Assembly (NCBI GenBank): GCA_944359085.1
Contig: CALVSQ010000013.1
Span: 1-32,794, forward strand
DNA length: 32,794 bases
Direction: 5' to 3'
From: an uncultured Bacilli bacterium
GTDB taxonomy: Bacteria; Bacillota_I; Bacilli_A; RF39; UBA660
Shown here one piece after another: positions 7,538 to 16,330 of the stretch. The notes beneath the pieces were generated by a model. It had not been told where the DNA came from. It saw nothing but the letters and a program-made list of their open reading frames with translations, and ran no database searches. Both the position numbers and the translations under genes were made by a program. Numbering within the stretch: position 1 is the first letter of the stretch; each line of letters begins with the position of its first letter.

Positions 7538-9931
7538 TTAACTAAATCTATATGGATTTTGGGCTGTACCATCACCAGTTAATTGTAAATTTAACTTCAA
7601 ATATATAACTGGCCTAGTTCCATTAGCATATATATCCAAAGAACTACTTGTATAGTGAGAATAATTAATACAACGAACATATGGAGAATAATCTCTATTC
7701 ATTGTCCAATAGGAACGTATTGTTAAATAGGTATAGTTTATTGTTGGATTTTCGATTGTATTTACATCAACAAATGTTTTGGTGCTTGAAAAACTTAATT
7801 CTATATCATTTCCACTAAACATCTCTCCTATTATTGGCAATCCAACGTTAGCCGAAAGAACTTCATCATTTATATTTTTATAGTTTGTATTATCGGGATA
7901 ATCACCTATATAAAATACTTTATTTCCTGTGTATCGATAATTAGTTGATATATTATTAGCAAATTTTGTTAATTGCGTGTATATTGTATGATTGGTAGCT
8001 ATTATTGCAGAATTACCATAAATACTAGGAGTTGGAAGCATTCCATTCAATGTTACTTTAATACTATCATTATCTTTACTTACAACTCTAAATGTACACA
8101 TATTATCGCTTTCACACGCATTATCACTTCCACTATATGGTACATTGATATATTCACCAACTTGAACGTTGCTAGTACTGGTTGCTTTACTTGCTGTACG
8201 ATAACTATTTGTCAAACTTCCAGTACCACCAATTATAGTTATATCTGATATTTTTATTACTGGTCGAATGTTAAGCCCAAGTTGCGATGTTCCACTTTCT
8301 GTGTTTCCACCACTTGTAACGTATCTAACATCAGAAGAACTACTTCTATTTCCTAACCAAAAATTAATCCCCAAATCTAAATATGAATTGTCATTTCCAG
8401 CTCTTATATATTGTTGTTCATTCAATAATCCTACCTTTTGTGTTGTTGTTATTTCAGATACGTTTGTATAAATACCAACATTAAAATTACTCGTCAAAAT
8501 ATTTTTTTGTATACTAATATCTAAACTATTCCAAAAATAATCATTAAGCCAACTGTTAATGTAACTTGAATCATAAGCTGACTTACTTGTCCAAGCTGAA
8601 CTTGACGGTTGAATTACCGTTAATGGCTGTTGAGTAATTAATGTTAATGTTTTTGCTTTTGTATCAAACTCTAATACTCGCCATTGATGTCCACCATACC
8701 ATAAAAAGTTATTACTTACTTGTTCATTTGTTCCAGTATAATAATATAAATTTGGATTTGTATTATCTTTTACTAAACCAACTTTATTTCCATCATGATA
8801 TTGTTTTAATAATGTATAAATTAAATTTGTCAATGGTATTACTTCTATTTCTTTACTAGCAGTTCTAGTTAAACCATTTCCACCAGTTACAGTACATCTT
8901 AATGTTTGTATACCAATACCCAAACTATTTGTATTATTTGGATTACAGCTTATACTTCCACCACTTATTCCATAACTTACATTAAAATAATTGCTTACAG
9001 GATTACTAGTTCCTTGTTTTATTTCTACAGTTCCTTCTTTTGCTGTTATTGTAGGACTATCTTTATCTATTTTTATATTAAATGCTTCTGTTTGGCTGTT
9101 GCCTGCTAAGTCAGTTACAACTACATAAACCATTGTTCCTTTTGTATTTGATGTTATACTTTCTACACTACTTACTGTTTTATCATAACCACTTAGTGAA
9201 TCACTTCCATCACTAACTGATATATTTACATCTGACGTATACCAATTGTTTTGACCTAATGTTCCATTTATTGTAATTTCTCCAACAGTTGGTTTAGTTT
9301 TATCTATTTTTAATTCTTCGGTACAAGCCACTTCACTTTCACCAAAACTATTTACTGCTTTCGCACACACAACATTAGTTCCTTCACTCGTTAATATTTG
9401 ACTCCCATTTGATTTGTTTTCTTCTATTGTTGGTTCACATTCTGAATTACCTACGCAATAATAATATTTGCTTCCAGTACCATTTATATTTACCATAATA
9501 TTACGGTTTATCCAACCATTCTCATTTATATAATTTTTATCATAAACTAATGTCATTGTTGGCACTAGTTCTTCTGTTTGACATGATTCAACATATTTAA
9601 AATAATATTGATTTGTCGATTCGTACCAACGATACAATACACACCCTTGTAATTCTTTATCTGTTACCGGATTAATATGATCTTTCTTATTAATAAACCC
9701 TTTACTAATCAATTCAGATAATTCTAATACTTGTAATTCATTAGGATATCCCAAGTCATATTCCACACTATAACTATAAGCCGCTCTTTCAATATTTTCT
9801 ATTGTTCTTTCTAAAGCACTTTCTCTACTTTTTTGGATTGAATTATCAATAATTGGAAATGTTATTAAAGCTACAATTGCTAAAATAATTATTACGCCCA
9901 ATAATTCTATTAATGTAAAAGCCTTCTTCAT
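7538..9931 (-). CDS. Giant pilin-like protein with Ig-like region and two C-terminal modules
   Basis: This 797-residue protein starts with a type IV pilin/pseudopilin leader: KK, Ala, then FTLIELL and one hydrophobic helix, with the conserved Glu at +5. Prepilin peptidase would cut before Phe; Ala replaces the usual Gly at -1. Next come a pilin-like helix (to about 60), an Ig-like region (about 140-365, with NWYTSDVNISVSDG and VVVTDLAGNS), and two tandem modules (about 370-580 and 580-797). The module pattern is hydrophobic-W-R-V, an SYINSWLNDYFW segment, KVGLL, RPVIKI, then GTG. The last residues are GTAQNPYRF. The second pilin-like gene at 20354 has the same pair of modules. The modules recall DUF6273, but this is uncertain. 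ATG 9931 has AGGATGG upstream. No pilus-assembly genes are visible. Confidence 0.75.
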   Translation of the reverse strand: MKKAFTLIELLGVIIILAIVALITFPIIDNSIQKSRESALERTIENIERAAYSYSVEYDLGYPNELQVLELSELISKGFINKKDHINPVTDKELQGCVLYRWYESTNQYYFKYVESCQTEELVPTMTLVYDKNYINENGWINRNIMVNINGTGSKYYYCVGNSECEPTIEENKSNGSQILTSEGTNVVCAKAVNSFGESEVACTEELKIDKTKPTVGEITINGTLGQNNWYTSDVNISVSDGSDSLSGYDKTVSSVESITSNTKGTMVYVVVTDLAGNSQTEAFNIKIDKDSPTITAKEGTVEIKQGTSNPVSNYFNVSYGISGGSISCNPNNTNSLGIGIQTLRCTVTGGNGLTRTASKEIEVIPLTNLIYTLLKQYHDGNKVGLVKDNTNPNLYYYTGTNEQVSNNFLWYGGHQWRVLEFDTKAKTLTLITQQPLTVIQPSSSAWTSKSAYDSSYINSWLNDYFWNSLDISIQKNILTSNFNVGIYTNVSEITTTQKVGLLNEQQYIRAGNDNSYLDLGINFWLGNRSSSSDVRYVTSGGNTESGTSQLGLNIRPVIKISDITIIGGTGSLTNSYRTASKATSTSNVQVGEYINVPYSGSDNACESDNMCTFRVVSKDNDSIKVTLNGMLPTPSIYGNSAIIATNHTIYTQLTKFANNISTNYRYTGNKVFYIGDYPDNTNYKNINDEVLSANVGLPIIGEMFSGNDIELSFSSTKTFVDVNTIENPTINYTYLTIRSYWTMNRDYSPYVRCINYSHYTSSSLDIYANGTRPVIYLKLNLQLTGDGTAQNPYRFS

Positions 9932-9955
9932 AAGCACCATCCTATTCTCAATAGA

Positions 9956-9984
9956 ATTATACTATATATTTGATTTAAATTCAA
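9956..9984 (-). promoter_or_regulatory. Sigma-A promoter of the giant pilin-like gene
   Basis: TTGAAT (9979-9984, minus strand), a 17-base spacer and TATAAT (9956-9961). The -35 overlaps the yunB stop codon, so promoter and upstream gene are packed together. Confidence 0.7.
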
Positions 9985-10718
9985 TAGATAGGAAGTGAAA
10001 TAGAAGGCGAATTTTGTAAACCATTTAAATAATAATTAGGTACACTACCTTGAATTAATTTTAAAGCAACAGGAATAGATGTCTCAATATCAATTTTATC
10101 TGTTACAAATGGTAATATTACTTGAATAGATAAATCTAACACAACATTTACTTCAATTAAAGCATTATTAATGCCATAATCTGTAACATTAGTATTGACA
10201 TAACTTACAATATCACCAACAATACTAAATCTAACTGGTATTTTAGGTCCTACATTAGCTAAAAAAGAATTACCAAATATCACACCAGAAGGAATTTCAT
10301 AAATAATACCTTGCCTTAATTTATCAGTATTATAATCAATTAACGCATCTGTATTTAAATTTAGTAATTCTATTTTGCCTTGTTCTAAATATTTCAAATT
10401 TGTTTGAATTAAAGTAGTAGTACTAGTTAAAACTTGATTAACTATTATAGGATTAAAATCTATTGATTTAATCTCTTCATTATCTTTAGTTATTATAAAT
10501 AAATCATCAACATTTATACTTTCAAAGTTTTTACTAACCGCATCATTAATGATAATACTAGATAGTTTTCTTGCTTCCATATTCGCATAATCCAATAAAA
10601 TAGGATTAACTTTTAAATTAATAAATTTGAAAGCCAAAAATAAAGAAATAATTAATAATAAAATAATTAATATACTATTTTTTATTTTAAATTTTCTTTT
10701 TAGCCTAATTCTTTTCAT
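9981..10718 (-). CDS. yunB: YunB-type sporulation protein
   Basis: This 245-residue protein has one N-terminal membrane segment (about residues 14-33, after a basic stretch) and an extracytoplasmic remainder. It fits the YunB sporulation family: an N-terminal ANMEARKLSSIIINDAV helix, and a C-terminal ALIEVNVVLDLSIQVILPF stretch followed by VALKLIQGSVPNYYLNGL. In Bacillus, YunB is made under mother-cell control and is needed for spore formation; its biochemical role is not settled. ATG 10718 has GGTGG upstream, and the earlier in-frame TTG overlaps that site. An nrdG terminator precedes it, so it needs its own promoter; I did not find a convincing sigma-E site. Confidence 0.85.
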   Translation of the reverse strand: MKRIRLKRKFKIKNSILIILLLIISLFLAFKFINLKVNPILLDYANMEARKLSSIIINDAVSKNFESINVDDLFIITKDNEEIKSIDFNPIIVNQVLTSTTTLIQTNLKYLEQGKIELLNLNTDALIDYNTDKLRQGIIYEIPSGVIFGNSFLANVGPKIPVRFSIVGDIVSYVNTNVTDYGINNALIEVNVVLDLSIQVILPFVTDKIDIETSIPVALKLIQGSVPNYYLNGLQNSPSISLPIY

Positions 10719-10768
10719 AGTATCCACCAATATATTTTATTTTTATAATAATATTTTTATACAGATTT

Positions 10769-10798
10769 AAAAAAAATATCAGAAATTAATCTGATACT
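10769..10798 (-). terminator. Intrinsic terminator of the nrdD-nrdG operon
   Basis: Nine-base arms (10775-10783 and 10790-10798, one G-U pair) enclose a 6-base loop, followed by eight U on the minus-strand transcript. The hairpin begins directly after the nrdG stop. Confidence 0.85.
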
Positions 10799-11344
10799 TT
10801 AAATATAAACGCTAGTTTTTTTCTTTATATTATATTCTTTTTTGTCAATATATTTTGAAACTAAAATTATTTTATTTTCTTTTAAACTTTTTGGTACATC
10901 GATAACTCTTTGATTTTCTGAACCTTTAAATTTTAAATCTAAACTTCTTTGCAATAGTATAAATGGTCCATCCACTAAAATATCAATATATTTTAACAAT
11001 TCAAAATATTTATCATCTTTTAATAAATCTTCATACAAAAATCCTGTATAACACCAAACATTTAAATTTCTTTCTTTACAATGTTTAGCAATTTCTAAAC
11101 AAGCATCTACTTGATATAAAGGATCTCCACCTGATAAAGTTATTCCATCTTGACCTGATATATTATCTATCTCTTTAATTATATCTTTAACATCAACTAA
11201 ATAACCATCTTCAAATGACCATGTTTCAGGGTTATGACATCCTTTACAATGATGTCCACATCCTTGTGTCCAAATAACTGTTCTGATACCTTCTCCATCA
11301 ACTATACTATCTGATTGCAAAGGAGCTGCTAATCTAATTTTCAT
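10799..11344 (-). CDS. nrdG: Anaerobic ribonucleotide reductase activase
   Basis: This 181-residue radical-SAM protein has the iron-sulfur motif C29-x3-C33-x2-C36 (QGCGHHCKGCHNPETW), the GGDPL segment (ITLSGGDPLYQ), and WCYTGF. It cuts S-adenosylmethionine to form a radical that is passed to the glycyl residue of NrdD. Its ATG overlaps the stop of the 53-residue glycyl-domain gene by one base (TAATG), so the two are coupled. The order nrdD, glycyl domain, nrdG is a single operon ending in a strong terminator. Length is normal for the family. Confidence 0.95.
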   Translation of the reverse strand: MKIRLAAPLQSDSIVDGEGIRTVIWTQGCGHHCKGCHNPETWSFEDGYLVDVKDIIKEIDNISGQDGITLSGGDPLYQVDACLEIAKHCKERNLNVWCYTGFLYEDLLKDDKYFELLKYIDILVDGPFILLQRSLDLKFKGSENQRVIDVPKSLKENKIILVSKYIDKKEYNIKKKTSVYI

Positions 11345-11505
11345 TATAAAGCTTTATCTAAATCTTTTGTACCATGTTTAACACGATCACGTTCTTCAGC
11401 TCTTTTACCATCGTTAAATCTATCTACAGTTCCTACTAAATAACCTGTAATTCTTCTAATTCTTTCAAATTTAACGCCTTCACCAACTTTTTTTTCTTCT
11501 TTCAT
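11344..11505 (-). CDS. Stand-alone glycyl-radical domain of class III ribonucleotide reductase
   Basis: This 53-residue protein reads like the C-terminal tail of NrdD: a short charged start, then GVKFERIRRITGYLVGT, then DRFNDGKRAEERDRVKHG. Gly21, in the R-x-T-G-Y context, is the expected radical carrier. The preceding nrdD ends before this segment with a TAG, and this gene continues in the same frame four codons later. It has its own ATG with AGGAG (starting in that TAG) 9 bases upstream. It may therefore be made separately and dock on NrdD, much as YfiD/GrcA does with pyruvate formate-lyase. Alternatives are TAG readthrough, a recent nonsense mutation, or a sequencing error; the good ribosome site argues for separate translation. 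The nrdG start overlaps its stop. Confidence 0.85.
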   Translation of the reverse strand: MKEEKKVGEGVKFERIRRITGYLVGTVDRFNDGKRAEERDRVKHGTKDLDKAL

Positions 11506-11517
11506 TTCTAAATTCTC

Positions 11518-13830
11518 CTATCTTCCATAATTTGTTAATGAAACATTTTTAATTGTTTCTACACTAACACCTTCACAGTCATGTCTACCACAACCTGGGC
11601 ATACATCACCAATAACACCGGTATATCCACATACTGGGTCTCTATCTACAGGGTGATTAATAGCTCCATAACCAATACCCTCTTTATGCATTATACGAAC
11701 TATTTTTTCAAATGCTTCTAAATTATTTGTTGTATCACCATCTAATTCAACATATGTTATATGTCCTGCATTAGTTAAAGCATGATATGGTGCTTCAATA
11801 TGTATTTTTTCTGCAGCTGTAATTTTATAATAAACTGGTACATGGAATGAATTAGTATAGTATTCTCTATCAGTAACACCTTTAATTTTTCCATATATAG
11901 CCCTATCAATATTAGTAAATCTACCAGACAATCCTTCGGCAGGAGTAGCTAATAAAGTAAAGTTCAAATTATATTTACTAGCATATTCATCACATTTTTT
12001 ACGCATAAATGATATAATTTCATAACCTAATTTACGAGCTTCTTCATCTTCGCCATGATGTTTACCAATTAAAGCTTTTAAACATTCCGCTAAACCAATA
12101 AATCCAATTGATAAAGTACCATGTTTATAAATTTTTCTTAATCTATCATCTGGTTTTAATTTTTCAGAGTCTAACCATACTCCACTACCTAGCAAGAATG
12201 GGAAATTATATGGCTTTTTAGTACATTGGAAATCAAATCTTTCTAATAATTGATCCTTAACTAAATCCATTTTTTCTTCTAATTCTTTATAAAATTCTTT
12301 TATATCAGTTTTTTCATTTGTAACAATACCATGTTTAATACCTAAACGAGGCAAATTAATTGTTGTAAATGATAAATTACCACGACCTGGAGTAACTGCT
12401 TTATCTGGATCTACAACATTACCCATAACTCTAGTTCTACATCCCATATAACCAACTTCAGTTTCATAAGTTCCTTTATAATATTGTTTATTAAATGGTG
12501 CATCCATAAATGAGAAATTAGGGAATAATCTTTTAGCAGATACTTTACAAGCTAATTTAAACAAATCATAGTTTGGATCACCTGGATTAAAATTAGTTCC
12601 TTCTCTTACTTTAAATATAGAGATTGGGAATATTGGAGTTTCTCCTTTTCCTAATCCAGCATCTGTTGCTAATAAATAATTTTCAATAACCATTCTTCCT
12701 TCAGCAGATGTATCTGTACCAAAGTTAATAGATGAAAATGGTACTTGAGCTCCAGCTCTTGAATGCATTGTATTTAAATTATGAATAAACGCTTCCATAG
12801 CTTGATAAGTAATTCTATCTGTTTTAGCTAAAGCTTTATCATATGCCATACTTAATAATCTTTCAACTTCAGTTGATTCTTTAGCAAAATGATAAAAATC
12901 TTTTATATCAAATGAAATACTATCTAATTTATCAATTTCTTTAGCAATACTATTCATATTAACAAATTTACCAAAATCACTAAAATCTAATAAATCAGCA
13001 ATAGTTTGTTTAAATTGTTTTTTAAATGTATTAATAACTCCTGGAGCCATATAATAATCAAATGCTGGAATACTTTGACCACCATGTTGATCATTTTGAT
13101 TTGATTGAATAGCAATAGCAGCTAAAGCACTATAAGACATAATATCTTTTGGAGCTCTTAAATGACCATGACCTGTTGAAAACCCATTTTTAAATAATTT
13201 ATTTAAATCTATTTGCATACATGTAGTAGTTCCCATAGGATAAAAATCCATATCATGAACATGAATATCGCCACTATCGTGAGCTTCACTAAATTTATAT
13301 TTCATTAAATAAGCTTTGCAAAATTCTTTTGATACTGTACTACCATATTGTAACATTGTACCCATAGCAGTATCTCCATCAACATTTGCATTTTCTCTTT
13401 TAGCATTTTCTTCAGTTGCAGACTTTAAACCTAATCCTTCAATTGCTTTTAAAAATTTATGTAATTGTTTTTCATCAGAAAACATTTTACGTGATATATT
13501 TCTTCTTTCTCTATATTCTGAAAAACTTTCAAATACATCTTGATAACCTTTCTTTTGAAGTTCATCTTCAATCATATCTTGAATAGTTTCAATTTTAATT
13601 TTTTCTTCGTCTTTATATTCTTTCTCAATTCTTTTTAAAACACCTTCATATACTTTATTAACATCTTTAGTTGTATATTTAAGCTCTTCTCCTGTTTCTT
13701 CATCATATTCATTAACACTATCAAAACCTTTTTTAATAGCTAAAGCAACTTTAGAACCATTAAAATCAACTTTTTTACCATTTCTTTTAACAACCTGCAA
13801 AGTCGCTAATTTTTCTTCAACATCTAACAT
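11518..13830 (-). CDS. nrdD: Class III (anaerobic) ribonucleotide reductase lacking its glycyl segment
   Basis: This 770-residue protein has an N-terminal ATP-cone (VVKRNGKKVDFNGSKVALAI, about residues 12-105). The catalytic barrel follows (HDSGDIHVHDMDFYPMGTTTC and SNQNDQHGGQSIPAFDYY), then a C-terminal zinc site (DPVCGYTGVIGDVCPGCGRHDC). It reduces ribonucleoside triphosphates to dNTPs without oxygen. The chain stops at TNYGR, soon after the zinc site, so it has no glycyl loop. The missing R-x-T-G-Y tail is encoded next door in the same frame after a TAG. ATG 13830 has AGAGGT upstream; the longer in-frame extension crosses the promoter. It should be active only with the neighbouring 53-residue protein or after readthrough. 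Confidence 0.93.
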   Translation of the reverse strand: MLDVEEKLATLQVVKRNGKKVDFNGSKVALAIKKGFDSVNEYDEETGEELKYTTKDVNKVYEGVLKRIEKEYKDEEKIKIETIQDMIEDELQKKGYQDVFESFSEYRERRNISRKMFSDEKQLHKFLKAIEGLGLKSATEENAKRENANVDGDTAMGTMLQYGSTVSKEFCKAYLMKYKFSEAHDSGDIHVHDMDFYPMGTTTCMQIDLNKLFKNGFSTGHGHLRAPKDIMSYSALAAIAIQSNQNDQHGGQSIPAFDYYMAPGVINTFKKQFKQTIADLLDFSDFGKFVNMNSIAKEIDKLDSISFDIKDFYHFAKESTEVERLLSMAYDKALAKTDRITYQAMEAFIHNLNTMHSRAGAQVPFSSINFGTDTSAEGRMVIENYLLATDAGLGKGETPIFPISIFKVREGTNFNPGDPNYDLFKLACKVSAKRLFPNFSFMDAPFNKQYYKGTYETEVGYMGCRTRVMGNVVDPDKAVTPGRGNLSFTTINLPRLGIKHGIVTNEKTDIKEFYKELEEKMDLVKDQLLERFDFQCTKKPYNFPFLLGSGVWLDSEKLKPDDRLRKIYKHGTLSIGFIGLAECLKALIGKHHGEDEEARKLGYEIISFMRKKCDEYASKYNLNFTLLATPAEGLSGRFTNIDRAIYGKIKGVTDREYYTNSFHVPVYYKITAAEKIHIEAPYHALTNAGHITYVELDGDTTNNLEAFEKIVRIMHKEGIGYGAINHPVDRDPVCGYTGVIGDVCPGCGRHDCEGVSVETIKNVSLTNYGR

Positions 13831-13855
13831 ATTTTGACCTCTACTTTCTGAAATA

Positions 13856-13884
13856 ATTATAAACTTATAGATAGTAAAAGTCAA
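13856..13884 (-). promoter_or_regulatory. Sigma-A promoter of nrdD
   Basis: TTGACT (13879-13884, minus strand), a 17-base spacer and TATAAT (13856-13861), about 26 bases before the nrdD start. I found no clear NrdR box around it. Confidence 0.75.
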
Positions 13885-14187
13885 TGAATTTTATGAATTT
13901 TTCAAAAAAATAAAATCACTAAAAATTTACTTTTTAAAAACTTCCTTTATTTTAAATATTTAAAAAAAGAAATTAATTTTTAGATAATAAAATTAATTTT
14001 TTAAGCATTATTCTCTTATTTATAATGCAAAAACAAAAATATTAATTTGTTATTAATTTTACATTTTTACAAAAAAAATGTCATTTTTAAAAAATTAAAA
14101 ATTTCTAATTTCTATTTTTTTGTAATTTTTACCAATTACAAACATACTATCTTTACTAAGTTATAAATAATTATAATATAATATATT
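13885..14187. other. Long AT-rich intergenic region between divergent genes
   Basis: This is the longest gene-free stretch in the window. It holds AT-rich repeats: a duplicated AAAATTAATTTTT unit near 13970-14005, and an 8-base stem (14061-14068 with 14074-14081). TATAAT-like sites (14172 and 14177) lie just before the plus-strand gene. I see no ORF, no RNA gene and no clear binding site. Some repeats may be chance in such AT-rich DNA. Confidence 0.5.
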
Positions 14188-14556
14188 ATGAAAGAGCAAA
14201 TAAAAATTATAGATGCACAATTTATTGTTTCGTTCGGATTTATTTTAACAACTATAATTTCAATTATAATTAATTATGACGTTAAACAAAAATTACTAAA
14301 TAAAAAAAGAATATTTAATGATAATCAAAAAAAATATGTTAATTTAATAAATAGAATTGTTTTTACACTAGTAGTAATATATAGTTTATATATAAGTTAT
14401 TTACAATATGAAATTAAAAAAGAATCAAATCCTGATCCTTATATTCATCAAATATATGCCAATTTGTTAAATGTTATAGCTGCCTTAATTTTTCTATATA
14501 TCATTTATGAAAATTGGAATGAAGAGGGTTTAAATAATACACAAAATCTTATCTAG
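14188..14556 (+). CDS. Unrecognised small membrane protein
   Basis: This 122-residue protein is not recognised. It has three hydrophobic helices (about 10-28, 53-70 and 88-104), a Lys/Asn-rich loop between the first two, and a polar tail. No ribosome site precedes the ATG. TATAAT boxes 6-16 bases upstream suggest a leaderless or near-leaderless transcript. It is one of only three plus-strand genes here, and its end overlaps the convergent membrane gene by 4 bases. Hydrophobicity pattern and an ordinary composition support it as a real gene, but no function can be given. Confidence 0.6.
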   Translation: MKEQIKIIDAQFIVSFGFILTTIISIIINYDVKQKLLNKKRIFNDNQKKYVNLINRIVFTLVVIYSLYISYLQYEIKKESNPDPYIHQIYANLLNVIAALIFLYIIYENWNEEGLNNTQNLI

Positions 14557-15422
14557 TTTTTGTAACTATTAATAATTATTCTATTTATAATAATATAAAA
14601 CAAAATTAAAAATACTCCAGAAAAACTTATTAGTACGCCTAGTTTAAACCAAATTGTTAACAATATCGTTATAAGTGGTGAAATTAAAATTTTCATATTT
14701 GTTATTTGTGAAACAATAACATCATTAATTAAATTGTTCATGCATCCTAATATAACAAAAATAATACCACTAATAAAAAAACATATACCCAAATATTTTA
14801 TTGGCTTATAAAACGAAAAAGTTAAAATATTTAATAATAATATACAACTAAAAGCTAATAAATATAATATCCAAATATCAAAATTTAAAAATTTTTGAAT
14901 ATAAGATATTGGTAAATTTCCTACCATCTCCTGTCTATCAGGAATAATATTAGTTAATTTATGACAATATTCTAATACATTCTTTTTTAATTCTTCTTCT
15001 TCCATCATAATATTTAAATGTTCATCTAAAGAAATCATAGATAATTCAATCATTTTATTAATAGTATCACCAGATAATTGAGGCTTATACCCTCCATTTA
15101 CTAAATAATAAATAGTTTTATTAAAGAAATCACCCAAAACAATATTTATTTCTTCACTTTTTAAAATATCAAGAATAATTTTTTCTGGAATATTACATTC
15201 AATAGCTAAATTATATATTTTTTCTTTTAAACTTATACCACTTTCATCTAAATTAAATATGATATTAGAATCCATATTTAGTATATCAGCATTTTCAATA
15301 TAGTTAGATAAATTTTCACGATTTATCAAACTTCTTCCTGAATAAAATAAAATTATTAGCAGAATTAATAAAAATAAAATTAATATACAAAAATAAGTTA
15401 TAAACTTATTAATTAATTTCAT
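14553..15422 (-). CDS. Unrecognised membrane protein downstream of spo0A
   Basis: This 289-residue protein is not recognised. One N-terminal membrane helix (about 8-30) is followed by an outside or inside polar domain of about 150 residues rich in Glu, Asn and Ile. Four closely spaced membrane helices form the C-terminal third. ATG 15422 has AGGTGG directly upstream; the longer reading frame begins before that site. It lies 59 bases after spo0A on the same strand with only a weak hairpin between, so it may be co-transcribed. The layout recalls sensor-like or secretion-associated membrane proteins, but nothing more specific is visible. Confidence 0.65.
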   Translation of the reverse strand: MKLINKFITYFCILILFLLILLIILFYSGRSLINRENLSNYIENADILNMDSNIIFNLDESGISLKEKIYNLAIECNIPEKIILDILKSEEINIVLGDFFNKTIYYLVNGGYKPQLSGDTINKMIELSMISLDEHLNIMMEEEELKKNVLEYCHKLTNIIPDRQEMVGNLPISYIQKFLNFDIWILYLLAFSCILLLNILTFSFYKPIKYLGICFFISGIIFVILGCMNNLINDVIVSQITNMKILISPLITILLTIWFKLGVLISFSGVFLILFYIIINRIIINSYKN

Positions 15423-15481
15423 AATACCACCTATTATAAATATATCACATATATTTTTTTTAATCAACTTAAAAAGTTGAC

Positions 15482-16240
15482 TTATACGCCAACTTTATGA
15501 AAATCTAATCTTAATTTATCTGCTATTGTAACTATAAACTCAGAGTTAGTAGGTTTAGCTCTATCAATATCTACACTATGACCAAATATCTTTTCCATCA
15601 AATCTATGTCCCCTCTATTCCAACTAACTTCAACAGCATGTCTAATTGATCTTTCTACCCTTGAAACAGTAGTATTATATTTATTAGCTAATTCAGGATA
15701 TAATTCTTTAGTAATACCACCAATCATATTTGGATCTTCAAATAACATATTTACTGCATCCCTTAAAAATTGATAACCTTTAATGTGTGAAGGAATACCT
15801 AAATCATGTAATAACTTACTAATAGAAACTTGTAAATTACTATTGTAAAAGTCAATACTTTTATCACTTTTCTTTTTAAATGCATCATATATTTTCTTTT
15901 CTAAATCTTCCAAATCAAAGGGTTTCAAAACAAAATAATTAACATCATATTCTGCAACCTCTCTTATTGCCTCACTTGCGTTATAACTAGTTTCAACTAT
16001 AACTTTTTTGTCAATATTATTATTTTTCATTTCTTCTAAAACATATAATCCATCTTTTTTAGGCATAATTAAATCTAACAAAATTATATCAAATTCATCA
16101 GTTTTATTCTTAATTATTTCCATACCTTCTAAGCCATTATAAGCTTCTAAAACCACTTTTACTTCTTCATTATTTTTAAAATATTCTTTTACAGCATCAA
16201 TCAATTTAACATTATCATCAATCATTAATATTTTTATCAT
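15482..16240 (-). CDS. spo0A: Spo0A, master regulator of sporulation
   Basis: This 252-residue response regulator has a receiver domain with the acidic pair D8/D9, phospho-acceptor D56 (IILLDLIMP) and the conserved Lys in VLKPFD. Its Spo0A-specific DNA-binding domain is recognisable by LLHDLGIPSHIKGYQFLRDA, then YNTTVSRVERSIRHAVEVSW and RAKPTNSEFI. Phosphorylated Spo0A binds 0A boxes and switches on entry into sporulation. The ribosome site is AAGGAG, 8 bases before ATG. A perfect 0A box lies 84 bases upstream, so it may control its own promoter. A TATAAT -10 is visible near 16273-16282 without a good -35, as expected for an activated promoter. Confidence 0.97.
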   Translation of the reverse strand: MIKILMIDDNVKLIDAVKEYFKNNEEVKVVLEAYNGLEGMEIIKNKTDEFDIILLDLIMPKKDGLYVLEEMKNNNIDKKVIVETSYNASEAIREVAEYDVNYFVLKPFDLEDLEKKIYDAFKKKSDKSIDFYNSNLQVSISKLLHDLGIPSHIKGYQFLRDAVNMLFEDPNMIGGITKELYPELANKYNTTVSRVERSIRHAVEVSWNRGDIDLMEKIFGHSVDIDRAKPTNSEFIVTIADKLRLDFHKVGV

Positions 16241-16308
16241 ATTTCTTCTCCTTCTAAAGTACTGCTGTATTTATATTATATACTAGTGGTTAAAATATTT
16301 CTAGAGTA

Positions 16309-16324
16309 AAAATTAGCTAATTTT
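16309..16324. promoter_or_regulatory. Perfect 16-base palindrome next to the 0A box
   Basis: AAAATTAGCTAATTTT is a perfect palindrome upstream of spo0A and abuts the 0A box. It could be an operator or part of RNA folding after tpiA; the binder is unknown. Confidence 0.4.
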
Positions 16325-16330
16325 GTCGAA
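16324..16330 (+). promoter_or_regulatory. 0A box upstream of spo0A
   Basis: TGTCGAA is the Spo0A core site. It lies 84 bases upstream of the spo0A start and shares bases with the U run of the tpiA terminator. A one-mismatch copy (TGTCGAC) sits at 16348-16354 in the tpiA 3' end. About three such 7-mers are expected in the window by chance, so position is the main support. Confidence 0.5.

Noticed and set aside
7973-9109. Plus-strand open frames within the giant pilin-like gene
   Set aside because: They are antisense shadows of low-complexity Thr/Ser/Asn codons, without ribosome sites or protein-like composition.
11518-11520. TAG in nrdD read as an amino acid by the whole genome
   Set aside because: TAG ends parA, ezrA, clpP and others at expected places, so it is a normal stop here. 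Local readthrough remains possible.
15464-15480. Hairpin with 7-base arms after spo0A
   Set aside because: On the minus strand it is followed by A-rich sequence, not U, so it is not a good intrinsic terminator.
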